NCBI RefSeq assembly: GCF_019703835.1
Contig: NZ_AP023054.1
Location: 3,347,580 to 3,411,579, forward strand
Origin: Thaumasiovibrio subtropicus
Lineage (GTDB): Bacteria; Pseudomonadota; Gammaproteobacteria; Enterobacterales; Vibrionaceae
Length of the DNA stretch: 64,000 nt
Direction of reading: 5' to 3'
In this document: positions 19,967 through 27,298 of the stretch, one piece after another
Layout of the letters: each line of letters starts with the position of its first letter
Numbering within the stretch: position 1 is the first letter of the stretch
Translations under genes and position numbers: made by a program
The notes under the pieces: generated by a model
The model's input: the letters and a program-made list of their open reading frames with translations, nothing else
Databases searched by the model: none
Told to the model about the DNA's origin: nothing

Positions 19967-20620
19967 ATGGACAGTTCCTACACCATTGTCATTGCAGATG
20001 ATCATCCACTGTTTCGAAATGCCTTGTTCCAATCGGTGCATATGGCGATCAGCGGAGCCAATCTACTCGAAGCCGATTCTCTCGACTCGCTCCTCGTGTT
20101 ACTCGAAAAAGAGTCCGACGTTGATCTCCTGCTGCTTGATCTGAAAATGCCCGGTGCCAATGGCATGTCTGGCTTGATCCAGCTTCGGCAGCAATACCCT
20201 GATTTACCGATTGTTGTTGTTTCTGCCAGTGAAGAAGCCGCCATCGTCAAGCAAGTCCATCGTCATGGCGCCTTTGGCTTTATTCCTAAGTCCAGTGATA
20301 TGCGCGCCTTGATCTCAGCCCTCAACCAAATACTGGAAGGGGAACCCTTTTATCCTGACGACATTGATGACTGGGAAGACGCACCTCAATCAGAAGCAGA
20401 AGCGCTAGAAGAGAAGATAGCCACACTCACGCCGCAACAAAATAAGGTCTTGCGTATGCTGAATGATGGTTTGCTGAACAAGCAGATCGCCTATGAGCTC
20501 AATGTTTCAGAAGCCACAATTAAAGCGCATATGACCGCGATATTTCGCAAGTTAGGGGTTAAAAACAGAACACAGGCCGTTATCTTGCTGCAACAGATGA
20601 GTCTGGATTCATCTTCCTAG
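19967..20620 (+). CDS. crbR: NarL/LuxR-family response regulator, CrbR type
   Basis: A receiver domain (acidic pocket Asp11-Asp12, phosphoacceptor Asp58 in LLLLDLKMPG, Lys108) is joined to a C-terminal LuxR-type helix-turn-helix (about 150-210, LNKQIAYELNVSEATIKAHMTAIFRKLG). The position after dsbD and before the VC_2705-type symporter matches V. cholerae CrbR, partner of the symporter-kinase CrbS in turning on acetate uptake and acs. The frame opens at a GTG at 19928; the ATG at 19967 gives the usual receiver start (217 aa). The assignment rests on synteny and domain order. Confidence 0.85.
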   Translation: MDSSYTIVIADDHPLFRNALFQSVHMAISGANLLEADSLDSLLVLLEKESDVDLLLLDLKMPGANGMSGLIQLRQQYPDLPIVVVSASEEAAIVKQVHRHGAFGFIPKSSDMRALISALNQILEGEPFYPDDIDDWEDAPQSEAEALEEKIATLTPQQNKVLRMLNDGLLNKQIAYELNVSEATIKAHMTAIFRKLGVKNRTQAVILLQQMSLDSSS

Positions 20621-20624
20621 TCGT

Positions 20625-20652
20625 AAAAAAGCGAGCTTCCGCTCGCTTTTTC
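20625..20652. terminator. Bidirectional terminator between crbR and the reductase gene
   Basis: The GCGAGC-TTCC-GCTCGC stem is flanked by A and T runs on both sides. Confidence 0.88.
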
Positions 20653-20680
20653 GTCTCATCAGTGATGCGATCAGTCTGTT

Positions 20681-22015
20681 CTACTTCGCCACATTTCCGG
20701 CAACATTCATGACATCCCATGTACGGGCGAAAGGGGGTGAATAGGCAAAATCCATCATGCCAAGTTGCTGCGTGGTTACGCCCATACTGATCGCAACAGC
20801 CATTGCATCGATGCGATGCACCGCGCCTTTTCTGCCAATTATTTGCGCACCGAGAATCACTTTACTGTCAGCTTCATAAATGAGCTTCATGTGAATATCT
20901 GACTGACCCGCGCAATAGTTGGTGTGACATTTATCTTTAATAACCGTCGTCTTGTAGTTTAAACCCGCATCTTGAGCTTCTTGCTCTGTCACACCAGTGC
21001 GTCCCGCTTCTAAACTCAGCACTTTAACGCAACTAGTTCCTAGCGATCCGGGGAAAATCAGTGGCTCAGCCTCATCACTTAGCGCGATGTTTTCGCCAAT
21101 CAGCCGACCCATCTTATTTGCACCCGTGGCGAGTGGAATGTAACGATGCTGCTGCAGCACACTGTGCCAGATTGTCGCACAGTCTCCTGCTGACCAGACA
21201 TCTGGGAGTGATGTACGCCCTTGCCTATCAACAACAATCGCACCGCTTTCCAGCATCTCAATCCCTGTTTCTTTTAAGAACTGGGTATTCGGCTTCACGC
21301 CAGTACACACGACTAACAACTCAGTGGCATACGCAGCTTTATCGGTTTGAATACCCGTAACGCTGTCCTCACCCATTACCGCATGCAACGATTCACTCAG
21401 CAAGACCTCAACGCCCGCCGCTTCAAGTTCAGTCAGGAAGTGACTACTTATTTCAGCATCAAAGGCATCCGGAATGAGTCGCTCAGCACGCTCAATCAAT
21501 CGTACTTGCTTGCCTTGGTGAACCAGCGCTTCGACAACCTCTAGTCCGATAAAGCCAGACCCTACGACAGTCACGTGCTCGACGGCAGCTATCGCTTGTT
21601 TTAGTGCCAAGCCATCTTGCATCACACGCAAACGATGTACACCTTGCTTATCCAAGCCCGGAACAGGGGGCATAACCTCTTTCGCGCCAGTCGCTATCAT
21701 CAGACGATCGAAGTGGGTAATAAAGGTTGCTCCATTATGTTCCACCTCAAGCTTTTTTTGCTCCGCATCCACTTTGGTCACTCGATGTGAAGTAAGTACC
21801 TGCACACCACGCTCTGCAAATTGCTCTGGGGTAAATTCCGCCATATAGCGGTGATCTTGAAACTCATCCCCAACAAAATACGGCAGCCCACAAGCGCCAA
21901 ATGAGATCACTTCAGAGGCTTCATAGACTACAATTTCAGCGTCACGATTCACGCGGCGCGCCTTTGCTGCCGCGCTCATACCGGCAGCTTCACCGCCAAT
22001 GATGACAATTTTCAT
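20681..22015 (-). CDS. CoA-disulfide reductase-like FAD/NAD(P) oxidoreductase
   Basis: A 444-residue pyridine-nucleotide disulfide oxidoreductase with an N-terminal FAD-binding GGEAAGMSAA motif, a single active-site Cys at about 43 (SFGACGLPYFVGD), a second Rossmann motif VVGSGFIGLE (about 150) for NAD(P)H, and a C-terminal dimerisation domain with conserved Tyr/Pro residues (DFAYSPPFA). The single-Cys pattern marks CoA-disulfide reductases and NADH oxidases. It lies 77 bases after the cystine-type transporter in the same direction, suggesting a joint role in low-molecular-weight disulfide reduction. Confidence 0.85.
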   Translation of the reverse strand: MKIVIIGGEAAGMSAAAKARRVNRDAEIVVYEASEVISFGACGLPYFVGDEFQDHRYMAEFTPEQFAERGVQVLTSHRVTKVDAEQKKLEVEHNGATFITHFDRLMIATGAKEVMPPVPGLDKQGVHRLRVMQDGLALKQAIAAVEHVTVVGSGFIGLEVVEALVHQGKQVRLIERAERLIPDAFDAEISSHFLTELEAAGVEVLLSESLHAVMGEDSVTGIQTDKAAYATELLVVCTGVKPNTQFLKETGIEMLESGAIVVDRQGRTSLPDVWSAGDCATIWHSVLQQHRYIPLATGANKMGRLIGENIALSDEAEPLIFPGSLGTSCVKVLSLEAGRTGVTEQEAQDAGLNYKTTVIKDKCHTNYCAGQSDIHMKLIYEADSKVILGAQIIGRKGAVHRIDAMAVAISMGVTTQQLGMMDFAYSPPFARTWDVMNVAGNVAK

Positions 22016-22092
22016 AGGTTCTCTCTCATAACATCAGGGAGGCATTGCCCCCCTGAACCTAGACTAAGTGTTAGTGAATACTCACAATCGCG

Positions 22093-23496
22093 TTATGCCA
22101 TTGCGTCTTCGCCGCCATCGAGTTCTAGTGGCGCATCATTGTTGAAGACTTCCATATCGGTTTCACCCAACAACTTGGATGTCACTGTCCCTGCGGTAAT
22201 TGAGCCCGACACGTTTAGCGCCGTGCGCCCCATATCAATCAGCGGCTCGATAGAGATCAACAAACCAGCCAAAGCAACCGGCAAATCCATAGCCGACAAG
22301 ACAATCAATGCCGCAAAAGTTGCACCACCGCCAACGCCTGCGACGCCAAAAGAACTCACGGTAATGATCGCAATCAAGGGAATCAAGAAACCCATATCCA
22401 GAGGATTGATGCCTACGGTTGGTGCAATCATCACAGCCAACATCGCGGGATAAATACCTGCACAACCATTTTGACCAATGGTCGAGCCAAACGATGCTGC
22501 AAAGTTAGCGATGCCCGAAGGAATCCCTAACCCCTCTTCTTGGGTTTTCACATTCATCGGAATAGCCCCCGCAGACGTACGTGACGTAAAGGCGAACGTC
22601 AGCACTGGCATTATCTTCTTAAGATGACGCATTGGGTTTAATCCCATCATGGCAACAATCGCCAAGTGGATCAGGAACATAATGATCAACGCTGCATATG
22701 AAGCCACAACAAAATTGCCGAGCTCCAAAATATCCGCATAGTTAGAACCCGAGATCACTTTTGTCATTAGCGCCATGACACCATAAGGGGTTAGACGTAA
22801 GACCAACGTGACGATACGCATCACTATCGCATGCATCATCTTGATGAACTTTTCAAACGACTCGAACTCTTCGGTTTTTTTCTTCGCTATCCCTGTCGCG
22901 GCAACGCCAACAAAAACGGAGAAGATAACAACCGCAATGGTTGAAGTGCGGCGCGCACCCGTCATATCAAGGAAAGGATTCGCAGGCAAAAAGTCGATGG
23001 CCATCTTAGCAAACGATACGCCTTCGACTGCACCTAAACGATTCTCTAGCATTTCACCACGGGCCACCTCTGCGGCACCTGCCGTTAACCCTTCAGCGGT
23101 CAATCCGAACAGGTTAGCAATACCAATACCTACAATGGCAGAAATCATGGTCGTCACCACAAGTACACCAATTGTCATGCCCGAAATCTTGCCCAGAGAA
23201 GTACCATCCTTGAGGCGTAAAATCGCCGAAATGATCGAGACCATCACCAATGGGTAAATGATCATTTGCAGGAAGCGGACATACCCTACACCGACGATAT
23301 CGAAGTATTCGATCGATGAACGGATGACCTCACTTCCTTGCCCATAAAGCAGTTGGAGAATGGCACCAAAAACAACACCCATACCTAAGCCTGCAAAAAC
23401 ACGCTTGGTAAAGGCGACATAGGTAGACTGCATCCGATACAGCACCATGATCAGCATGACAAATACTGCAATATTGCCAACAACACTAAAGCTCAT
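22093..23496 (-). CDS. tcyP: Cystine/dicarboxylate:cation symporter, TcyP-like
   Basis: A 467-residue SLC1/DAACS carrier with about eight to ten membrane segments, an SRTSAGAIP hairpin region (about 310) and an acidic C-terminal tail. The length and the N-terminal extra helix followed by YRMQSTYVAFTKRVFAGLGMG fit TcyP (YdjN), the low-affinity L-cystine importer. Glutamate or dicarboxylate uptake cannot be excluded. A disulfide reductase gene follows it in the same direction, which supports cystine. Confidence 0.82.
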   Translation of the reverse strand: MSFSVVGNIAVFVMLIMVLYRMQSTYVAFTKRVFAGLGMGVVFGAILQLLYGQGSEVIRSSIEYFDIVGVGYVRFLQMIIYPLVMVSIISAILRLKDGTSLGKISGMTIGVLVVTTMISAIVGIGIANLFGLTAEGLTAGAAEVARGEMLENRLGAVEGVSFAKMAIDFLPANPFLDMTGARRTSTIAVVIFSVFVGVAATGIAKKKTEEFESFEKFIKMMHAIVMRIVTLVLRLTPYGVMALMTKVISGSNYADILELGNFVVASYAALIIMFLIHLAIVAMMGLNPMRHLKKIMPVLTFAFTSRTSAGAIPMNVKTQEEGLGIPSGIANFAASFGSTIGQNGCAGIYPAMLAVMIAPTVGINPLDMGFLIPLIAIITVSSFGVAGVGGGATFAALIVLSAMDLPVALAGLLISIEPLIDMGRTALNVSGSITAGTVTSKLLGETDMEVFNNDAPLELDGGEDAMA

Positions 23497-23571
23497 TGTG
23501 ATTTCCTTAAAATGAATACGACTGTCTTGAGGCAGTCAGAAATTAAGACGATGGGGAGAGTCAGCGACTCA

Positions 23572-23688
23572 CTAAGCAGACATTGGCATTACACGCCTAA
23601 CTGCGAGGCGGTACAACAAAACAAGCGGCAAAAACACAATTAGATACAAAATATTTGGGACATATTCGACCAACAAATCAGTCATCAT
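23572..23688 (-). CDS. Possible small membrane protein, 38 aa
   Basis: The frame starts ATG ATG ACT and encodes MMTDLLVEYVPN, then a strongly hydrophobic stretch (ILYLIVFLPLVLLY) and a basic end (RLAVRRVMPMSA). That is the layout of a single-pass small protein with a positive-inside C-terminus. It is upstream of tcyP on the same strand. No Shine-Dalgarno is visible, so it may be chance. Confidence 0.25.
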   Translation of the reverse strand: MMTDLLVEYVPNILYLIVFLPLVLLYRLAVRRVMPMSA

Positions 23689-23731
23689 GCTGAATAGTGA
23701 GTGAATGGATAAAAAGAACACCGTATTAGAA

Positions 23732-23747
23732 TGTGAACAATTTCACA
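23732..23747. promoter_or_regulatory. Perfect CRP half-sites upstream of the MarC-family gene
   Basis: TGTGA-ACAATT-TCACA matches both CRP half-sites exactly. A TAGAAT -10 box at 23767-23772 would place the transcription start near 23780, with the CRP site centred at about -41, the position of a class II activated promoter. It could also act on the divergent tcyP. Confidence 0.78.
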
Positions 23748-23816
23748 TCAGATGTAAGCGAAATGCTAGAATACGCCACTTATGACCCCGTCCACTCTCA
23801 GTCTCTGGAGGAGCCA

Positions 23817-24443
23817 TTGTTCAGTCTTATTCTTACTCAGTTTGTTGTGCTTTGGGCGGTCATCGATCCTATCGGATCCGTGCCTGTTTACTTGTCGCAG
23901 ACCCAGCACCTCACTAAACCCCAACGCCGACTCGTTGCATTGAAAGCCGTCGCGATAGCCACGGGGGTACTCTTCTTTTTCTTAGTGGCTGGTCAGCTGC
24001 TACTGGAAGCCATGGATATTCCGCTCCCCGCTTTTCAAGCTGCGGGCGGCTTAGTGTTGTTACTGTTTGCACTCAGCATGATCTTTGGCGAGAGTAAGCC
24101 GGAACAAGAGACACGTCTATCCGAAGAGCTAAGCCGTTCAGAACTGGCGAATTTGGCGGTCTACCCGCTCGCCATCCCCTCCATTGCCTCGCCGGGTGCC
24201 ATGATGGCCATTGTGATGCTCACGGATAACTATCGATTCGCGATCGCCGATCAAGCGATAACTGCAGCCGTGATGGTGGTGGTTTTGCTCATTACTCTGA
24301 TCTTGCTGTTACTTGCAACACCGATTCAAAGGCTGATCGGCAACGTTGGCGCAGCAATCATCAGCCGCGTGATGGGACTCATTCTATCAGCGGTCGCTAT
24401 CAACAACTTGTTGGCGGGAATTCGTGATTTCTACCTCGGTTAG
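23817..24443 (+). CDS. MarC-family integral membrane protein (YhgN-like)
   Basis: The protein of about 208 aa has six hydrophobic segments and the MarC-family motif ending in DPIGSVPVYLS after the first helix and LAIPSIASPGAM in the middle. The function of the family is unknown despite the historical link to multiple antibiotic resistance. An ATG-initiated frame opens at 23733, but GGAGG five bases before a TTG at 23817 and the family N-terminus (FSLILTQFVVLWAVIDPIG) favour the TTG. Confidence 0.82.
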   Translation: MFSLILTQFVVLWAVIDPIGSVPVYLSQTQHLTKPQRRLVALKAVAIATGVLFFFLVAGQLLLEAMDIPLPAFQAAGGLVLLLFALSMIFGESKPEQETRLSEELSRSELANLAVYPLAIPSIASPGAMMAIVMLTDNYRFAIADQAITAAVMVVVLLITLILLLLATPIQRLIGNVGAAIISRVMGLILSAVAINNLLAGIRDFYLG

Positions 24444-24566
24444 AGAGATTGACCAAAAACCGATCTTAGACTTTTGGCTAAATTAACAACATCGCAACAA
24501 GCCAGCACTGACGCCACTTTCATTTAAATGCCCGCCACGCGGGCATTTTTTGTGCTAGATCCTGCC

Positions 24567-24575
24567 GACTAAAGT
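24567..24575 (+). promoter_or_regulatory. Shared GACTAAAGT motif upstream of the symporter operon
   Basis: CTAAAGT occurs here and upstream of the cNMP/CBS/nucleotidyltransferase gene (32251-32259) and acs (35013-35019). It could be a CrbR-binding element or part of a -10 box. The link is inferred. Confidence 0.35.
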
Positions 24576-24651
24576 TGCACAGATCACTTGCACTTTCGTT
24601 GCTATTGTCATCCTGTAACATTTTATTAACGTGGAACACAAGGAGATGGCC

Positions 24652-24915
24652 ATGGCGTTCGAAAACGAAGAACGAGCCCAAGCCTACTGGGACAAAAACG
24701 TAAAACTCATGGTGACCTTAATGGTTATCTGGTTCGTGGTGTCATTCGGTTGCGGCATTCTGTTTGTTGATGTGCTCAATCAAATTCAACTAGGTGGTTA
24801 TAAACTCGGCTTCTGGTTCGCCCAGCAAGGCTCGATTTACTGCTTCCTTGGCATCATTTTCTACTACGCGTGGAAAATGCGTAAAATCGACCAAGAATTT
24901 GGCGTAGACGAGTAA
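24652..24915 (+). CDS. DUF4212 small subunit of a sodium/solute symporter
   Basis: An 87-residue protein with two membrane helices (MVTLMVIWFVVSFGCGILFV and FWFAQQGSIYCFLGIIFYYAW) and charged ends. It is the small partner encoded directly before VC_2705-type SLC5 symporters. The ATG at 24652 has AGGAG six bases upstream and is preferred to a GTG at 24631 and an ATG at 24646. The large subunit follows after 12 bases. Confidence 0.92.
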   Translation: MAFENEERAQAYWDKNVKLMVTLMVIWFVVSFGCGILFVDVLNQIQLGGYKLGFWFAQQGSIYCFLGIIFYYAWKMRKIDQEFGVDE

Positions 24916-24927
24916 GGAGCCATTAAA

Positions 24928-26655
24928 ATGGATTTAAAAACAATAACATACCTCGTCGTCGGTGCAACATTCGTTCTCTACATCGGGATAGCGATTTGGG
25001 CCCGTGCTGGCTCAACCAAAGAGTTCTATGTCGCAGGTGGTGGGGTAAACCCGATCGCCAACGGCATGGCGACTGCTGCTGACTGGATGTCTGCCGCTTC
25101 CTTCATATCCATGGCTGGCCTCATTGCCTTTATGGGCTATGGCGGTTCGGTTTTCCTAATGGGCTGGACAGGTGGTTACGTGCTACTTGCACTCCTTCTT
25201 GCGCCTTATCTGCGTAAGTTTGGTAAATTTACCGTCCCTGAGTTTGTCGGTGAACGTTTCTACTCCAAAACCGCCCGTGTTGTCGCGGTTGCTTGTTTGA
25301 TCATTGCTTCGGTCACCTATGTCATCGGTCAGATGAAAGGGGTAGGCGTTGCATTCGGTCGCTTCTTAGAAGTGGACTACGCAACTGGCCTTGGTATCGG
25401 GATGTGTATCGTATTCATCTATGCCGTTATGGGTGGCATGAAAGGGATCACCTACACGCAGATTGCTCAGTATTGCGTCCTCATTTTGGCTTACACTATT
25501 CCTGCAATCTTTATCTCTCTGCAACTCACCGGTAACCCACTACCGCAATTTGGTCTTGGCGGTACCATGGTTGGTACCGACGTCTATCTCCTCGATAGGC
25601 TAGACCAAGTGGTGACCGAGCTCGGCTTTAGCGAATATACGACTCAAGTCCGGGGAGATACGCTCAACATGTTCGTGTACACCATGTCACTGATGATTGG
25701 TACCGCAGGCTTGCCACACGTTATCATTCGCTTCTTTACGGTGCCTAAGGTACGTGACGCGCGTACGTCAGCGGGCTGGGCCTTGGTCTTCATTGCGATT
25801 CTCTATACGACGGCACCTGCTGTGGCAGCAATGGCACGTCTAAACCTAATGGATACCGTCAATCCTGCTTCTGGCCAATACCTGAAGTATGACGAGCGTC
25901 CTGACTGGTTCAAGAACTGGGAAACAACGGGTCTACTGGGTTTCGATGATAAGAATGGTGATGGTGCTATCCAATACACCTCGGATGCGGCCACCAACGA
26001 ACTCCGTGTTGACCGAGACATCATGGTACTGGCGAACCCTGAGATTGCAAAACTGCCTAACTGGGTAATCGCACTGGTCGCCGCCGGTGGTCTCGCCGCC
26101 GCACTCTCAACCGCAGCAGGTCTGTTGCTCGCCATCTCGTCCGCCATATCCCATGACTTGATAAAAGGGGTGATCAATCCACGGATATCGGAGAAAAACG
26201 AGCTGATGGCAAGTCGAATATCCATGGCAGTCGCCATCGGGGTGGCGGGTTATCTCGGTCTCAATCCGCCCGGCTTCGCGGCAGGTACGGTTGCCCTCGC
26301 CTTTGGGCTCGCAGCCTCCTCGATCTTCCCTGCCTTGATGATGGGTATCTTCAGTAAGAACATCAATAAGGAAGGCGCCATTGCCGGGATGATCGCAGGT
26401 ATCAGTATCACGCTATTCTACGTATTCCAGCATAAAGGCATTCTCTTTGTCGCTGACTGGAAATACCTAGAAAGCTGGGGGAGTAACTGGTTCCTTGGTA
26501 TTGAGCCGAATGCCTTTGGTGCAATTGGTGCTGTGTTTAACTTTGGTGTGGCAATAGCCGTCTCGAAAGTCACTGCAGATACACCGCAAGAGGTGAAAGA
26601 TTTAGTCGAACATGTGCGTGTACCTGCCGGTGCCGGTGAAGCACAAGACCACTAA
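24928..26655 (+). CDS. Acetate-type sodium:solute symporter, VC_2705 subfamily (ActP-like)
   Basis: A 575-residue SLC5 transporter of about 13 membrane segments with the sodium symporter signatures AADWMSAASFISMAGL (about 50-65) and LAAALSTAAGLLLAISSAISHDL (about 390-412). A hydrophilic loop of about 60 residues (GLLGFDDKNGDGAIQY, Asp-rich) lies between the two. Family members with a DUF4212 subunit import acetate or similar monocarboxylates. CrbS, CrbR and acs in the same region support acetate. Confidence 0.9.
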   Translation: MDLKTITYLVVGATFVLYIGIAIWARAGSTKEFYVAGGGVNPIANGMATAADWMSAASFISMAGLIAFMGYGGSVFLMGWTGGYVLLALLLAPYLRKFGKFTVPEFVGERFYSKTARVVAVACLIIASVTYVIGQMKGVGVAFGRFLEVDYATGLGIGMCIVFIYAVMGGMKGITYTQIAQYCVLILAYTIPAIFISLQLTGNPLPQFGLGGTMVGTDVYLLDRLDQVVTELGFSEYTTQVRGDTLNMFVYTMSLMIGTAGLPHVIIRFFTVPKVRDARTSAGWALVFIAILYTTAPAVAAMARLNLMDTVNPASGQYLKYDERPDWFKNWETTGLLGFDDKNGDGAIQYTSDAATNELRVDRDIMVLANPEIAKLPNWVIALVAAGGLAAALSTAAGLLLAISSAISHDLIKGVINPRISEKNELMASRISMAVAIGVAGYLGLNPPGFAAGTVALAFGLAASSIFPALMMGIFSKNINKEGAIAGMIAGISITLFYVFQHKGILFVADWKYLESWGSNWFLGIEPNAFGAIGAVFNFGVAIAVSKVTADTPQEVKDLVEHVRVPAGAGEAQDH

Positions 26656-26672
26656 TCCAACCTCGGCCACAA

Positions 26673-26696
26673 AAGCCCCGCGAGGGGCTTTTTTTA
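26673..26696 (+). terminator. Terminator of the symporter operon
   Basis: AAGCCCC-GCGA-GGGGCTT followed by at least six T residues. Confidence 0.9.
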
Positions 26697-26749
26697 TCAC
26701 CTTACTCGGGTAAGGTAGTGAAAAACATCTCGAGACAAGGACCGCTCAC

Positions 26750-27235
26750 ATGTTTAAAAACAAACACTTCATCATCGCCTTACTGATTGCCCCGATTCTT
26801 GCCATCATTGCTTACTTCGGCACCGATATGGCTGTGAGCGAAAAACCGCAAGCCGCGCAAGAAGGTGAAACCTATAAACTGGTGAGTAAGTCTAACTGCC
26901 GCTACACCAGCGGTTTATGCAGCATGGAAAACGGCGATTTTAAGATTCAATTTCGCTCCGAAGGGCTCACGCAACATGCACTCGACCTTAGCCTAAAAAC
27001 TGAGTTTCCATTAGATGGAGTGAAAGTTGCCCTTGCCAGCTCCCCCGAAGCGAAAGCGACTCCCACCGATATGCTGCGCAGCGACGAATCTGGACAACAC
27101 TGGCATCTTACCCTTGCTGCACCAAGCTCAGAACAAGATGAACTTCGCGTCGTCATCAGTGCGAATAACACCCTCTACTACGGGGAAACCAGCACTGAGT
27201 TTGTCGTCTATGAGACCTTGTTTACCGAGAAGTAA
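26750..27235 (+). CDS. Membrane-anchored periplasmic protein of unknown function
   Basis: The 161-residue protein has an N-terminal membrane anchor (IIALLIAPILAIIAYFGTDM) and a soluble part with a Cys pair (CRYTSGLC, about 50-57) that could form a disulfide outside the membrane, then a beta-rich region with YYGETSTEFVVYE near the end. No family is recognised with confidence. It lies between the symporter operon and the convergent crbS and has its own spacer after a strong terminator, which suggests a separate promoter. Confidence 0.75.
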   Translation: MFKNKHFIIALLIAPILAIIAYFGTDMAVSEKPQAAQEGETYKLVSKSNCRYTSGLCSMENGDFKIQFRSEGLTQHALDLSLKTEFPLDGVKVALASSPEAKATPTDMLRSDESGQHWHLTLAAPSSEQDELRVVISANNTLYYGETSTEFVVYETLFTEK

Positions 27236-27243
27236 AACAACAA

Positions 27244-27267
27244 AAAGAGCGCCCTCAAGCGCTCTTT
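27244..27267. terminator. Bidirectional hairpin between the anchored protein gene and crbS
   Basis: AAAGAGCGC-CCTCAA-GCGCTCTTT; A and T runs on both sides are short. Confidence 0.75.
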
Positions 27268-27298
27268 GCATTTCCAACACTCGCCGACCTGACTTGCT

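Larger units (their letters stand above)
23497..23816. other. Regulatory region between tcyP and the MarC-family gene
   Basis: This region holds a perfect CRP site and a -10 box for the MarC-family gene, and a possible 38-codon minus-strand frame (listed separately). A GAGTC/GACTC hairpin lies near 23560-23572. Confidence 0.6.
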
